NCBI RefSeq assembly: GCF_019059575.1
Contig: NW_024882190.1
Coordinates: 327,795-391,794, forward strand
Length of the DNA: 64,000 nt
Origin: Amphibalanus amphitrite
Taxonomy: Eukaryota > Arthropoda > Thecostraca > Balanomorpha > Balanidae
Direction of reading: 5' to 3'
Shown here: one piece after another, positions 12,148-23,106 of the stretch
Numbering within the stretch: the stretch's first letter is position 1
Layout of the letters: each line of letters begins with the position of its first letter
The notes under the pieces: generated by a model
Seen by the model: the letters and a program-made list of their open reading frames with translations, nothing else
What the model was told of the DNA's origin: nothing
Database searches by the model: none
Program-made: the position numbers and the translations under genes

Positions 12148-12234
12148 CCAAAAGCATCAGCCGGCGACGGGATTCGAACCCCGTGTCATTCGAGCGCGAG
12201 GTTAGTGCGCTAACCACTACACCACGCAGCCAGC
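12148..12234 (-). repeat. tRNA-like segment (SINE head or decayed tRNA)
   Basis: On the minus strand the sequence has a good A-box-like stretch (TGGTGTAGTGGTTAGCGC) and a good B box (GGTTCGAATCC), spaced like an RNA polymerase III internal promoter. The acceptor stem pairs at only about five of seven positions and the anticodon arm does not fold cleanly, so a functional tRNA is unlikely. A related but shorter TTCGAGCCCC motif occurs just left, near 12100. Confidence 0.5.
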
Positions 12235-12239
12235 TAACG

Positions 12240-12730
12240 AATTTGGTTTGTTGTGTTGGGTTATGGCCTTTCGGTCTGACATGACCATTTCAGAGCCGGA
12301 AGGATCATAGGATGGAGACATTGGTCTTCTTGGCGAGCACCCTGGGTCCAGTTCATATATAGAGTCCCTGGTCCCATTGCTGTTACGTGACACTTATTGG
12401 AAAGGGTGACCCCACAATGGATTCATACGAGTATAGCCACTCTTACACACCTGCACCAACGTTTCCCAAAGTGTCCCTTTGATAAGTGGCACTTTGGCAA
12501 AGTGACACTTGCCGACTGGCCTTTCTATATGAACTGGGCCCGGCCCTGGCGAGTTGCCGGGGCTGAGCCTGACCAAAGGATAGGCCGAGCAGCCCCCAAG
12601 CACTCACCGCACCCGGCTACGGGCGAGCGCGGCTTACGGGCAATCCCAAATGGGATGAAGTTTCCCGTCCAGTCCGGATCAGGGGGTTGCGGCGTGGAGG
12701 AAGATTTGAGTTTCCTGAGGATATTTTGAA
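12240..12730 (+). repeat. Dispersed repeat, copy 1
   Basis: This block shares ordered similarity with 36560-36910: a GGCCTTTCGGTCT-like start, GCCGGAAGGAT, GAGACATTGGTCT, GCGAGCACC, GCCGGGGCTGAGCC, GCACCCGGCTACGGGCG, and CCCGTCCAG. It lies inside the foldback element. No coding frame is conserved between the copies, so I treat it as a non-coding interspersed repeat. Confidence 0.6.
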
Positions 12731-13156
12731 TACAGAAGCTCTTTATGAAACATGAAACGTGTATTTTATATTATTTTAACGGTCAAACAGCGGCCGATGT
12801 CGGTCCGACGTCGCCCCGACGTCGGCCCGACGTCGGCTGGACCTCAGCAATTGATCTCGGTCCGACGTCGGCCCGACGTCGGCTGGACCTCGGCTGGGCG
12901 TCGGAACATGCGGGCATATCCGACATCCAGCCGACGTCGTGCCGAGGTTGGACCGACGTCGGGCCGACGTCGGCATGCCGATGCCGAGTTGCCGACGTCA
13001 CCCCGACGTCGACCGACGTCGGGCCGACGTCGGCATGTTTACTGGGGTCCTGAAAGTTTGGTGGCGATATCTCCAGCCGTTTAGGAGATATGGACGGAAA
13101 AGAACATGGGGGGGGGCGGTTCCCCCCCCCCCCCCCCCCTACGGGGCGCGGGTTAA

Positions 13157-13614
13157 AAATGACCCAAGTGTTTTCTTCCTTATTTTTGACGCTCTTTCTA
13201 TTGCCGCTTACCGCGTGTCGCTACGTGGCCCAGGAGCCGAGTTAGACGGGGGGGGGCGTACGCCCCCCCCCCCCAGCACTCGGCGGAAAGTTCAGGCCAT
13301 CAGCGCGTCGCGGGTTAACTATTTCCGCAAACAAAACGTGAGTTTTGGCAGTTCTTGCCCTCTACAGGCCTTTGGTGAAATCTTCGGGCAATCTTCAGAA
13401 ATAATGTTAAAAGTCAGAGTTTCGGAGTGGTGGCAGCTTTTAACTGACTTCACATCAGACTCCGACTCCGGGCTTTTCATCGGCTCCGACACCGATTCAG
13501 GGTCAAGGAGCCCCAGCAGAGCCGCGAGTTCGATAGGAGCGTTCAACCCCCCCCCCATCCCACCCCTCCTCCCACACATATGGCATGCAGGAGCCCCAAC
13601 GGGGCGCGGGTTTT
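13157..13614. mobile_element. Two right-end fragments of TTAA-family elements
   Basis: The first fragment (13157-13314) carries the GACGCTCTTTC...GGCCCAGGAGCCGAGTTAGA tail also seen at 43028-43087. It has a G/C-tract hairpin with centre GCGTACGC and ends CGCGGG then TTAA at 13315-13318. The second ends at GGGGCGCGGG plus TTTTAA near 13605-13616. Both lack left ends, showing repeated insertion and truncation at shared TTAA sites. Confidence 0.6.
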
Positions 13615-13798
13615 AAGTTATGCCATAGATAACATGAACTCATAATTCATAATTCATAAATAACATGATTTTTGTTATCTATGGTGGAGCCTTTGAGCAT
13701 TGCGTCATGCTGCTGTTTGCCACGCGTGAGACACATCGTTCCTAGTCGTAGAGAGAAAATAGCGCCGATATAACTCGTCCCTTTCACTCATTCACATT

Positions 13799-13804
13799 TT
13801 TTAT
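13799..13804 (-). promoter_or_regulatory. Candidate polyadenylation signal AATAAA
   Basis: TTTATT on the plus strand reads AATAAA on the minus strand about 395 bases after the stop codon at 14199. This is a plausible 3' end for the membrane-protein gene. The region 13617-14198 otherwise shows no gene. Confidence 0.4.
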
Positions 13805-14198
13805 TAACCAGTCTCCTCTCCACAATGAGACAAAACTGCCCCGGCAGCCTTGCTGCCACACCGGACTCCGCACATCTGCAAATATCGAGCTGATTTCGAC
13901 ATCAATCACAGCGCCCGTTGAGCGGCCGTTCAAAATATAGCCGTGTGCCCGGCGTCTGATGAGCAGGCCGCTTGTAAAAATCAGATCACTGTCAGTCACA
14001 GAGTAAATAAAATCAGTCACAGTTCGCAGTCAACTCCTATATCATACAGGCACGCCTATTGTTGATGAATATAAAACGAAGAGAAAAGCTCCTTTCTTCA
14101 GAGCAGTGGCCTTAGCAGCCACCGTCTGCCCCACTAGAGATTCGTGTCGGGCGTGCTAAAGCCGACCTAGCTGCGCGTGCGGCCGCGCCGGAGCCAGT

Positions 14199-17100
14199 TC
14201 AGATGTCGCTCTCGGACGGCCAGCGGCGGCCGGCCATCGCCTGGTTCAGCTCGGCGGTGAACTGGTGCGAGCTGCCGGCCGGCGCCGGCTGCGCGAACTG
14301 CAGCTCCCCGTACTGAGGCGGCGGCGCGCTGTACGGCTGGCGCATCGCCGGAGGCACCGGGGCGCGCCGTTTACCCGTGCCCGTGCCCCTCTGCTCCGGG
14401 TCGAAGCCGGGTGTGTCCGGCAGAGAGGGCGCGCTGGCGGCCACTGGCGGCGGCGGCGCCTTGCGCACCGAGCGCATTCGGCGCGGCGGCTGCATCTCGA
14501 TCGGCTCGTGCAGCCGGTCGCCGGAGCCGTCCTCGCCGCCGTCATCGGTACCTTCACTCGGCGACCGCGGCTTGGCTTTCCTGAAAAGCCAGCACAATGT
14601 TCAGCTGGGTCAGCTCTACATAGATGCAGGGATGGACGCAGAATGGGACCGGCCAGCACTAAGATCGCATTAACCAACTACATTATCTCGGATGTCTCCG
14701 TTTACAGCGAAAACGTATGAAATCACGCATGTCACGCAGTTTGTATCTATATTACAGATGACTCCGTCCCGCAGATCAGTTGGTAGAAGCTTGGACCTCC
14801 GGCTCCCTGACTGACTGGGATTGTGACAGTTGATGGGAGCAGCCACGGCAAGTTGAACGCTAAACTTTGGCCTCCAAACTATCTCGACTCGATAACCCAT
14901 AGGTATGTATTCCCGATCGAACGATACGGGTTGGGGCTTGAGCAACAAGCTCTGTTTGTCGTGCAAACTTCATCTCATAATTTGATTCAAATTTCTGAAA
15001 TAAGAAGCAATGAACTAAACAGACTTTAGCACGAATCCCTGAAAACTTAAACCGGTCAAATTGAACAAAATGAGGAAATAGGATCCCATGGAGAGGAAGA
15101 AACGTGAAAGAATCGGGTCACAACAACGAAGACGCAGAGTGTCTGGATGGAACTCAAGGAGGTAGGCAGTGCTGCAAATGCAGCGGCTATGCCTGTGCAA
15201 TTCAAGCGGCTGTCACTTGCTAAGTAGGTCTGCCACACCTTTTTGTTGATAATCTCGTAGATAGTTACATACCCGAAAATCGGCATCATGTACTTGGGTG
15301 CACGCCTCGTGCGAAAGCAATCGCAGTCGCAGATGAATTCCATGAAGCCGAGGAACGTATTGCTGTAGCAGAAGTTGCCGCACCGGCCCGCCGGGCGGCC
15401 CGAGAGGTTCTGATTGGGCGGCAGCTCGTCTGTGGGAGGGCAGCCCGGGTCAGCGACAAGCAGTGGCACGGGTCAGCGACTAATGGCGGAACAGGTCAGC
15501 GACAAATGGCGGAACAGGTCAGCGACAAACCGCCAAACAGGTCAGCGACAAACGGCGGCTCGGGTCAGCGACAAACAGTGGCCCGGGTCAGTGGAAAACA
15601 GTGGCCCGGGTCAGCGACAAACAGTGGCCCGGGTCTGCGACAAACAGCGGAACAGGTCAGCGACAAACAGCGGCTCGGGTCAGCGACAAATGGCGGAACA
15701 GGTCAGCGACAAACAGCAGCCCGGGCCAGCGACAAACAGCGGATTAGGTCAGTGTCAAACCGGGACCAAAGTCAAAGACGGATAGCGGCCATTTTCCCTC
15801 TGTCTCGCATCAAGATATGATGTAAACCTACATAGCCAACAACCAGCATGCATAAAATACTGCCCAAGACAAGCCTTGATTTTAGCTATTCCAGTCGCTG
15901 ACCCAAGCCTGGATCTTCAACACTAAAGTCGCTGAATTCGGTCGAATCTCACACACAATTATAAGTTTAAACATTTTACACTGTCGTTTGTTATCTAGTC
16001 ACACCCTGGCATGATCGAAATACACCTGCCTTACTTGACCTTAGTGAACTCTCAAAGTGAACTTCCGAGCAAAAAAAGTTATTATTCCACGCGTCTGGAC
16101 ATGACAAATGCATACGGTGTTAACAAAGTCGCTATACGACCAAATGTGCCAACTTTATTCACCCCAACTCTTTAATCAACAAACGAATTTTTGAAGTTAC
16201 CCTACCTCGCAGGTTAACACTTGGTCTGATCTCAGACGTCAAAATTGTGTACCAACCATTGTGTCTTGCAGTCAAAACGCTCGTTATTCCCTCGAAGCTC
16301 TGAGTTAATTAGGAGCAGAACACGAGTTTGTGTTTACTCAGATCGGCCATCTGTAGAAAATCGATACGATCTATTAGGGGTTACTGAATAATTATGGATT
16401 GGGAATAGAGCTGTACATACCCAGTCGTGATTTGGGATGTTTCTGGCAGCAGACACAAAACATTCTGGTGCAGGCCTCATAGTGTTGACGCATGCCAATG
16501 CTGGAGAACATTGAATTTAAGCATCGACTGATCTGTAACAGATGTAAACCGGCACATGCCTGCAGTCACAACCATTAAGAGCTGATTGGACATTATAGCC
16601 ACATTGAAAGAACATAGGCTGGAAAAAATAATTGCTTTCGACACAAACAGTAAAACAATAGTGAAAACATAAAAATAGTTGAGTGGTAAGGGAAAACGCC
16701 GGCCGCACAGCATAACACAGCATACGAGGGGGTATCGAAAAGTTCTGATCATCACATAGAAGATATAGACCGATTTTGATGATTTTTGGTAGGCATTATA
16801 TTTGGTTCTCAAGAACAATGTTCCCGCAAAGAAAATCCTGAGAAGTGGTTTTATCTTATGTAGGAGAGACTTAGAAGTAAAAAAGATGAGCATTGGGCCC
16901 ACTGAGGACCGAACCGTCATCCAACTAATGCATTTGAAACGGTATCAAACTGATAAAATACATCAAGAACGTGAACTTAGTTTATGGCGAAGAAAGCCCA
17001 TCTCATGCACTTACCGAAAATGAAGAAATAATTTTCAACTTGGTGGCATGGCCTTTGCAAGGGAGTCAAGAAGTGAGTGACTACCAGTGATTGACAAGGT

Positions 17101-20100
17101 GGTGACTGTGAAGGAAGTGGAGGACCTCATCCTTACAGATCGTCATGTGGCCTTTCAGATGCTTGTGCAACAGAAAGGTCTCAATGCTGGCAGTGTCTGA
17201 AAATATTATCAGCGAAGAACTACAGACGATAAAGGAGTCAGCCCGCTTAGAAGTTCGTGTGTCTACTTTGTTCCAGAGAAAAATTCGTCTTGGCCTTTCG
17301 AAACGAAAACTAGGCCTTTTTAGGAAATTGAAGACATATTTGATCATTTGATGACTTGTGACGAATGCTGGGTCTATGTGTATGATTCAGAGACAAAACG
17401 ATGATCTAGAAGTTTAAGCACGGCACATCTACCCTTTTTAAAAGGCGAAGATGCAGAAGCCGATATGGAAAGTCAATGCTATCAGTGTTCTGACTTCTGG
17501 ATCTGGCGTAGGATAGTCATTACCGACTGTCTTGATAATGGTCGGATAATGATAAGCATGCGCTACTGCACACTTTTGAAGAAATTGCGAGATGGCCTCA
17601 AGCAGAATCGCCGCAAAAAAGCCCAAGAAAGATGTTTTATCCTCACGGACAGTGCCCCCACCAATTCGTCCTGAGCTGCGATTGAAGAAACAACATGATG
17701 TGGACATTAAATCCTACCGTATCTAACAAATTCACCTGACCGGGTATTAACTGACTCTTGATTGTTACGGGAGATGAAAAATCCACAGTATGGCCGGTGA
17801 TTGAAGGACAGAAATGACGTCATTGATGAGGTGAAGCACTGATTTACGGGACAGTGCGAAGGTTCTACAATGACCGCCTGAGGCAGTTCAAGAAGCGATG
17901 CAATAAGTTTGCGGTCGTGTGTGGTGACTTGTGAAGAAGTAATGAACATCATGTAAAAAAATCAAATTTCTATCACATCTAATTCATGGTGATGATCAGA
18001 ACTTTTCGATACCCCCTCGTAAGAGTTATTAACAATGCGAACATATAAGCACATCATAACAAACATTAAATCAAGAGGTACTGACGACTGAAGCAAGCAA
18101 GCGACCTGGCGACGTTCTTATGGAATTAAGGCTAGGAGCAAAACACAGAGAATACCATTGCAGGATGATATAATGCATTAGCCCGCGGTCCGCAAGTCTT
18201 CCACGCAGTGCTCGTGATGCAATCTAGTTATAGCCATTCCTTCTAGTTATAGATATTCAATCCCAAGCAACAGGGGCGTCGTTTTGTATAGGCCTGGGAG
18301 TGCCCGAGCACTACCAATGTTCAGCTGAGCACTACCAATGTGTTGTTGAGCACTACCAACATTTTTCTTCACTTATTGAGAAAATTGCATTCAAACATGT
18401 CATACAAATAAAATGAATGAGGTTCTTATGTATAAAATCAACATGATAGCAAGTAACTTCAATGGTAAGTGGTAACTATTGATGAAAATCTATAGACTTA
18501 CTCCACAAGTAGATTGAATTTGAATTGGTTGACCAATTCAATCTTCTTGTAGCGTCCCTAAGTCCATAAATTTCCATCAATACCTAGGTATCATTTTCAC
18601 TTTCCACATCATGTCATTACGTCAAGTAATTTCAAGTTATGTGGTACCTACCTACCTACCTACCTACCAAGTTTCACAATAGTCAGGGGCGTCGTTTTGT
18701 ATAGGCCTGGTAGGGCCCGAGCCTTACCAATGTTTTTTGGGCCCTAACAATGTTCGCTGAGCCCTACCAATCTTTTGTCACTTATCAGTTGATAAAAAAT
18801 CAAAATAAACAGATAAGCAAATATTAAATAAGCACATATGCAAGTACATAAATAAGGTTCTAGCCACAGTAGGTGCATGTAGCTGACAATGAGGTTTCAC
18901 GTGTCTAGGACTCCGGTCCTTAATGGATTTTAAGAGGCTCGAAAACGCAATTGGTTATAGAGGTCCATAACTGCCTCTGAGTCCCGCATACCACGCGACC
19001 GCCCCTAATAGACCCCGATCCGTCTCCACACCAGCCGCTGGAGGCCCTACACCGACTTCGGAAGGTGCCGCGGTGCTCCAGAATAGGCCATAGGTATATT
19101 GATTTGAGTGGGTGATGCAGCCTGATTCCCCAGGGTTCAACGCCAGGTCATTACCGCATCAGACCCCGAAAACTGAAGCTCGTAACTACGAGGGGCGTTC
19201 AAAAAGTTTCGGGCCGAACAACGAAGGAGTTGGAATTTTGGTCTGCAAGGCGGTGTGTTAAATGATGTGTTATTGGGATGTCCACTTACGCAAATGAAGT
19301 AAGTGGCCATTAATTAAGTCTCTTCTGTGATTGATTCGGGCTTCTATACGTAGCATAGTTCGCCATTTCGGATAGGATGGGCGACGCCCAGAAGAGAGCA
19401 GTGATTCGTTTCATAGTACCTAGTTAGTGCAGAAAAGGCACCAAGCGTTAACCCTCGTCCTGGGCATTTTTCATAACACGGCCTGGCAGGGGGGAGGGGT
19501 CGATGCGACCCCCCTCCCCTCGTCAACTTTCCAAAACAGGGGCACACAATTGATGATGTGCGTCAATTCGATAAACATCGAGGAGAGGCTATAGGGAAGC
19601 TGACGTAAAGTGTGCACCTGATCCGCGACCACGCACCTGCGAACATGGGCGGGATGACGAACAGTGAAGCGATGAGCTTCGAGTTGTTGTCGCATCCACT
19701 TTTTTCTCTCCGAACCTTGCACACTCTGGTTAGTGGTTGCCACCTCTTCCCCAACATAAGAAAATTAGCAGCGGCAACCTCGCTAACAGCAGGGAGACGA
19801 AATCAGCCGTCTTGGACGTGCAGGATGGGTCCAAAACCCACTTGGTTATGGAGGCCTTGAGGGCTCTCGCGAAGCGCTGCGCGAAATGTGTTTGTCTTAA
19901 CGGTGTTTATTTGAATAAATGAACTTTTTGGTCTAATGAGTCGATGCTGTATCTCTCTGCTCCTTCATGGTCGGGCCCGTAGCTTTCTGAACGCCCCTCG
20001 TACTGTCATCCTTTTATTTTGGCAAGCAGGTCTTTCTAACTATCGTTGTGTTTCCAGTCCTCGTTAGTTGTCGAACCCTTCAATTGGCGTGGGTCTTCAA

Positions 20101-22219
20101 AACCGTTCCTGGCCCCGCAGCCGTCTTTTTAGTCGGCTTGGGCCCTCAAAGCTGTTCCTGTCCCCTTTCAGCACAGCCGTCCTTTTAAGTCGATGTGGGC
20201 CTCTTTCAGAATGGCGTGCATTCCTCCGACACTATTGCCTATATAACTGCACGTTTTGTGCATGGCGTCCGGTGTGGACCCAGATTTCCAAAGTTTTTTT
20301 TTGTGTTTTTTTAGATTTCGGTTAGTCTTGTCAATGACCAGGGCGAAAAGTAAGTGGCCGAAATCCGATGAGAAAGGCAGATTTGGGGGTACCCTACCTT
20401 GTAAGCCCCGTCATATATGGCCAGCCGCCGCCTTTGGGCACTACCAATCATTTTCGGAAAACGACACCCCTGCCAAGCAATGTAAGGAGACTGAGTCAGG
20501 TAACTATTATAAACATCGTAAAAATAAGGATAAATAGATAATATTATTTGTTATTCTTCACTTGATCATTGCTTAATGTCATTTGATCACTGATCAACTA
20601 AAAGATCACAGCCAAGTAATCAAGAGGCCGTTCTGGGACTTCAGTAAGGAACTGTTACGAAACAGCTGCTGATACTGTCCTAGCCTGCCAGTGTCGTCAA
20701 AGGCGGCGGAACACCTTCAATTAAGGGGGGGGGGGGGGTACTGCCGACTTTTGGTCCCATTCTCTCCATGCAACGCCCATAGGGCTAATTTTAAAATGTC
20801 AAAATCAAAGGGGGCACGAAGCTCCCCCCGTTCCGCCGCCTATGAGTGTCGTGTGTGCGTAGGCAGGTATAGTAAGTTTTTAACCAAACGCTTTTCTCGT
20901 TGTTATCGGCGGCCGGCAGAAACACTGTCAAAAGTCGCTGACTTCTTTACAGCTGTAGTTGTATTGCGCGTCCTGGGCCTCGTTTCATAAAGCGAGTCCG
21001 TAACTTACGGCGGTTTTTGGTCTTGTATTGCAAGTGTATGTGAAGCGATGGCGTTAGTTTGAATCGCTGAATTTATTTTTCTTGCAAGCAAGAACAGAAG
21101 GGAGAAGGGGAAATAAATTTATCGTTTCATATGCACTTGCAATACAAGACCAAAAACCGGCGTAAGTTACGAACTCGCTTTATGAAACGAGGTCCTGGAG
21201 GCATTTTATAAGACAGCGTCTCGCAGAAAAGCAGGGATATGTTTCGGAAGAAACAGCACGAAGCGATTCTGAGCGTTGACCGCTGCGACTTAACTAAAAT
21301 GAAAATGCACGTCTCGAATACACGATGTCGTTTGATGGTGTTATCAGCAAAACCGTGGCACTAAGTGTTAACTAATGAGTCATCGCCACTTCAAAGACCG
21401 TATCACGATTAGTAACATAAAATAAGCTCACCTGCACTTTAAATTTTCTGTAGATGAAAATCAGCAGGAAAAGGAGAACACAAACACCAAGAATTATGCC
21501 AACCGTTTCACCAGCCTCCTTCATGTGTTGTGCGGACTCCTGCGGGAGGGAACAGATCAAGTGTTACGTACAAAATTGCAGGTTGCACAAACGTTTCAAA
21601 CACTGTAATGTATCCATAAGCTGCACACGCGTTCGTAATCCCGTACCTATGTAAGAACTAAGGACCGTTCATAGATGGGGCTGGCGTCATTTTATCAATA
21701 TCACTTGCCCAGCATATCCAGCGTTTAATTGCATGAAAAATTCCGCTGCAAAGACCTGTCAAGATGAACTGATAACGTAGGGGCAAGTGCACAAACACGG
21801 CACAATGCCTTTCATTAGAACAAGTTAAATCATCGTCATTAAAACTTAAGGATGATTGGAAGCAGTTGATGCATAAATTCCCCGCACTACTTTTCATGAA
21901 TATTTCAACAATCCCTGAATAGATTAGATTGAAATTTCACACAGCTTCGTTTTACCCGTCGGTCACAGCATACAAATAAAAAGGGTACCTAAATGCTCAC
22001 AGCAGGTAATACGCATCACTTCGATCGAATACTTCCGGTAACTGATGGCCCACCTCTTTCTCCAGGTCCGCGGCTCGCTTGCAGAAGTAGTACTTGTACC
22101 GTGTGTAGGCGAACGAGTCGCTGGTCAGTCCCGAGCACAGACACTGGTAGTACGGCAGCGTGGCGTTCTTGTGGTGCTCGGAGCAGCGCTCCACAGCCGC
22201 CGTCATGTTCTTCTTGAAG
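14199..22219 (-). CDS. Unrecognised single-pass membrane protein with PPxY and PDZ-ligand tail (partial model)
   Basis: Four minus-strand exons have clean GT-AG borders: 22054-22219, 21432-21539, 15273-15429 and 14199-14580. The first two join in phase, and so do the last two. The join 21432/15429 does not (phase 0 versus 1), so at least one exon between them is missing from my model. Exon 22054-22219 is cysteine-rich with NMT and NAT glycosylation sequons. Exon 21432-21539 holds a membrane helix (VGIILGVCVLLFLLIFIY) followed by basic RKFK. Exon 15273-15429 is cysteine-rich (FICDCDCF). The last exon is a proline-rich tail with PPQY (a WW-domain ligand) and C-terminal ESDI (class I PDZ-ligand pattern). 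I do not recognise the family. Its big intron is full of transposons. Confidence 0.55.
15446..15768. repeat. 23-bp minisatellite, about 14 units
   Basis: The unit is close to CGGGTCAGCGACAAACAGTG plus three bases, with alternating CGGG/CAGG starts. It begins 17 bases beyond the acceptor of the exon at 15273-15429, so it sits where the branch point and upstream intron of that exon should be. The frames across it are repeat translations. Confidence 0.85.
15790..16724. other. Intronic sequence without recognisable features
   Basis: AT-rich sequence between the 23-bp minisatellite and a mariner. A missing exon of the membrane-protein gene could lie here, but I could not identify one with confidence. 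Confidence 0.4.
16725..18019 (+). mobile_element. Full-length but dead mariner element
   Basis: The 1,295-bp element has terminal repeats starting ACGAGGGGGTATCGAAAAGT and a TA target duplication at 16723-16724 and 18020-18021. The length is typical for mariner. The internal transposase frame on the plus strand is broken by stops and frameshifts. Confidence 0.85.
17040..17950 (+). pseudogene. mariner transposase remnant
   Basis: Scattered frames show mariner transposase features. One segment around 17120 (VEDLILTDRHVAFQMLV) resembles the N-terminal helix-turn-helix region. A segment near 17351 reads TCDEC(W)VYVYDSETK, which matches the catalytic region normally containing the first acidic residues and ending HHYDPETK. 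A later segment reads DSAPTNSS. In-frame stops and shifts separate them, so no active protein is possible. Confidence 0.75.
18271..20472. mobile_element. hAT-type element carrying a mariner (left copy)
   Basis: Flanked by a perfect 8-bp target duplication CCAAGCAA (18263-18270 and 20473-20480), with ends CAGGGGCGTCGTTTT and the complement of CAGGGGTGTCGTTTT. A second CAGGGGCGTCGTTTT end occurs internally at 18684, so the element is a composite of related ends. It contains a mariner at 19189-20000. An inverted relative with the same nested content lies at 28783-31840. No hAT transposase is visible. Confidence 0.85.
19189..20000 (+). mobile_element. Degenerate mariner nested in the left hAT element
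   Basis: Ends read CGAGGGGCGTTCAAAAAGTT and a complementary CTTTCTGAACGCCCCTCG, with TA on each side. A decayed plus-strand transposase C-terminal region is visible at about 19640-19920: pieces like SHPLFS, CHLFPNIRK, and ALAKRCAKCVCLNGVYL correspond to the HPPYSPDLAP...LFP and RW.KC...GDY regions of mariner transposases. A solo left end of a TTAA-family element (GGGGTCGATGCGACCCC hairpin) interrupts it near 19449-19540. Confidence 0.75.
20698..20844. mobile_element. 147-bp hAT-type MITE
   Basis: A perfect 8-bp duplication AGTGTCGT (20690-20697 and 20845-20852) flanks ends CAAAGGCGGCGGAAC and GTTCCGCCGCCTATG. The ends are the same as those of the 2.4-kb element at 53347-55744, so it is a deletion derivative of that family. 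Confidence 0.85.
20977..21192. mobile_element. 216-bp palindromic MITE
   Basis: Long terminal inverted repeats of about 60 bp start GCCTCGTTTCATAAAGCGAG and are complementary to the right end. A TCCTGG direct repeat flanks both sides (20971-20976 and 21193-21198). It can fold into a near-complete hairpin. The superfamily cannot be assigned. Confidence 0.75.
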
Positions 22220-23106
22220 CTGTGGAACACAAATGTCAGTCGACAAAGGTTGGTTTTTAACAGTGAGCTCACACAAATTCAGCGCCTACCCCCGGGCCCC
22301 GTAAACGCTGTCCACACGTCTGCCATTCACAATGTATGGTGGTTACACAACGGTAAATAATAATCTAGACACATTTTCTTCAATATCTCCATCCGTTCTC
22401 TTTGAACATGACGCGGTACTCAATCGATTATCCGAGTTCGCGGGAAGTTCAAATTATTGTCTGAAAAAATAACTATGCTGTACCTACTTTGAAGTGACCC
22501 TCACGGTTTATTTAGGGTGATAAGTTCACGGCCGTGTGATTCAAGACATATAGACCTAGGCATTGCCAGAGACTTTAGAGACGCTAACATTGATGATTGA
22601 CAGGACCCATGGGTGGAGAATGTTTGAAAAAGTTACCCCGGCCGGCGACCGATAGTCGCGGGAAGACGATATACTCACGTTGTTCTCAACGGTCATCATC
22701 AAACCCCTATTCTGACGCATGGAATAGGATGCTGTGTTTGCTCAAGGATGAGCGTTGTATCCGACACCGTATTATTCAGAACATTTTTGGAATGATCGAA
22801 AAGGCAATTTCCTTTTAAATTATTATTTCTTTTTGCTTAAACTTGCAATTTCACACCGAACCCAAACCAAACCATATGCCATTTTGAGTACCTACCTAAA
22901 TGTTGCGTTTTCAGCTTTTTATTGTGTCTCAAAATAGCTACAAAAAGACAACTCACCATAGTAGAAGCTTTACAGAGAAATTGACAGATCGAACCAAGCA
23001 AAGCACTAAAATAGGTCACTGACATCCACGGGCGTAGCCTTTTTCAATGTTGGGCGGCTCTTATAATACAAACAGGGAGTCGATCCAGGAATATCGACCG
23101 GTCCCG
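22220..23106. other. No gene recognised
   Basis: Intronic or intergenic sequence upstream of the minus-strand exon at 22054-22219. A signal-peptide exon would be expected upstream if the cysteine-rich segment is extracellular, but none was found here. Confidence 0.4.

Larger units (their letters stand above)
11833..13045. mobile_element. Foldback element built of CCGACGTCGG palindromes
   Basis: The 1.2-kb element begins CCAGTAAACATGCCGACGTC and ends with the complement, and is flanked by GGTC on both sides (11829-11832 and 13046-13049). Both arms are clusters of a palindromic unit around CCGACGTCGG and are inverted relative to each other: one carries ATATGCCCGCATGTTCC and the other its complement. 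The centre (12060-12780) holds a tRNA-like segment and a dispersed repeat. All long frames here are repeat artefacts. Confidence 0.75.
10757..13152. mobile_element. TTAA-family MITE containing a foldback element
   Basis: The left end, near CGCCCCGTAGGG, has lost its TTAA. The right end is CCTACGGGGCGCGGG followed by TTAA at 13153-13156. The interior (10800-11830) has the family's AGGTCA and TGACGTCA content and matches the element at 32625-33793. A palindromic foldback element interrupts it at 11833-13045. Confidence 0.65.

Noticed and set aside
11763..13084. Several arginine/proline-rich frames (RRRADVGPTS repeats)
   Set aside because: Translations of the CCGACGTCGG palindromic repeat in all frames.
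14246..14720. Alternative frames of 143 and 151 codons over the last membrane-protein exon
   Set aside because: Shadows of the GC-rich tail exon; only the 14199-14580 frame joins in phase to the upstream exon and ends with a motif-bearing C terminus.
15446..15768. CRISPR-like regular repeat
   Set aside because: Units are contiguous without unique spacers, and the context is eukaryotic.
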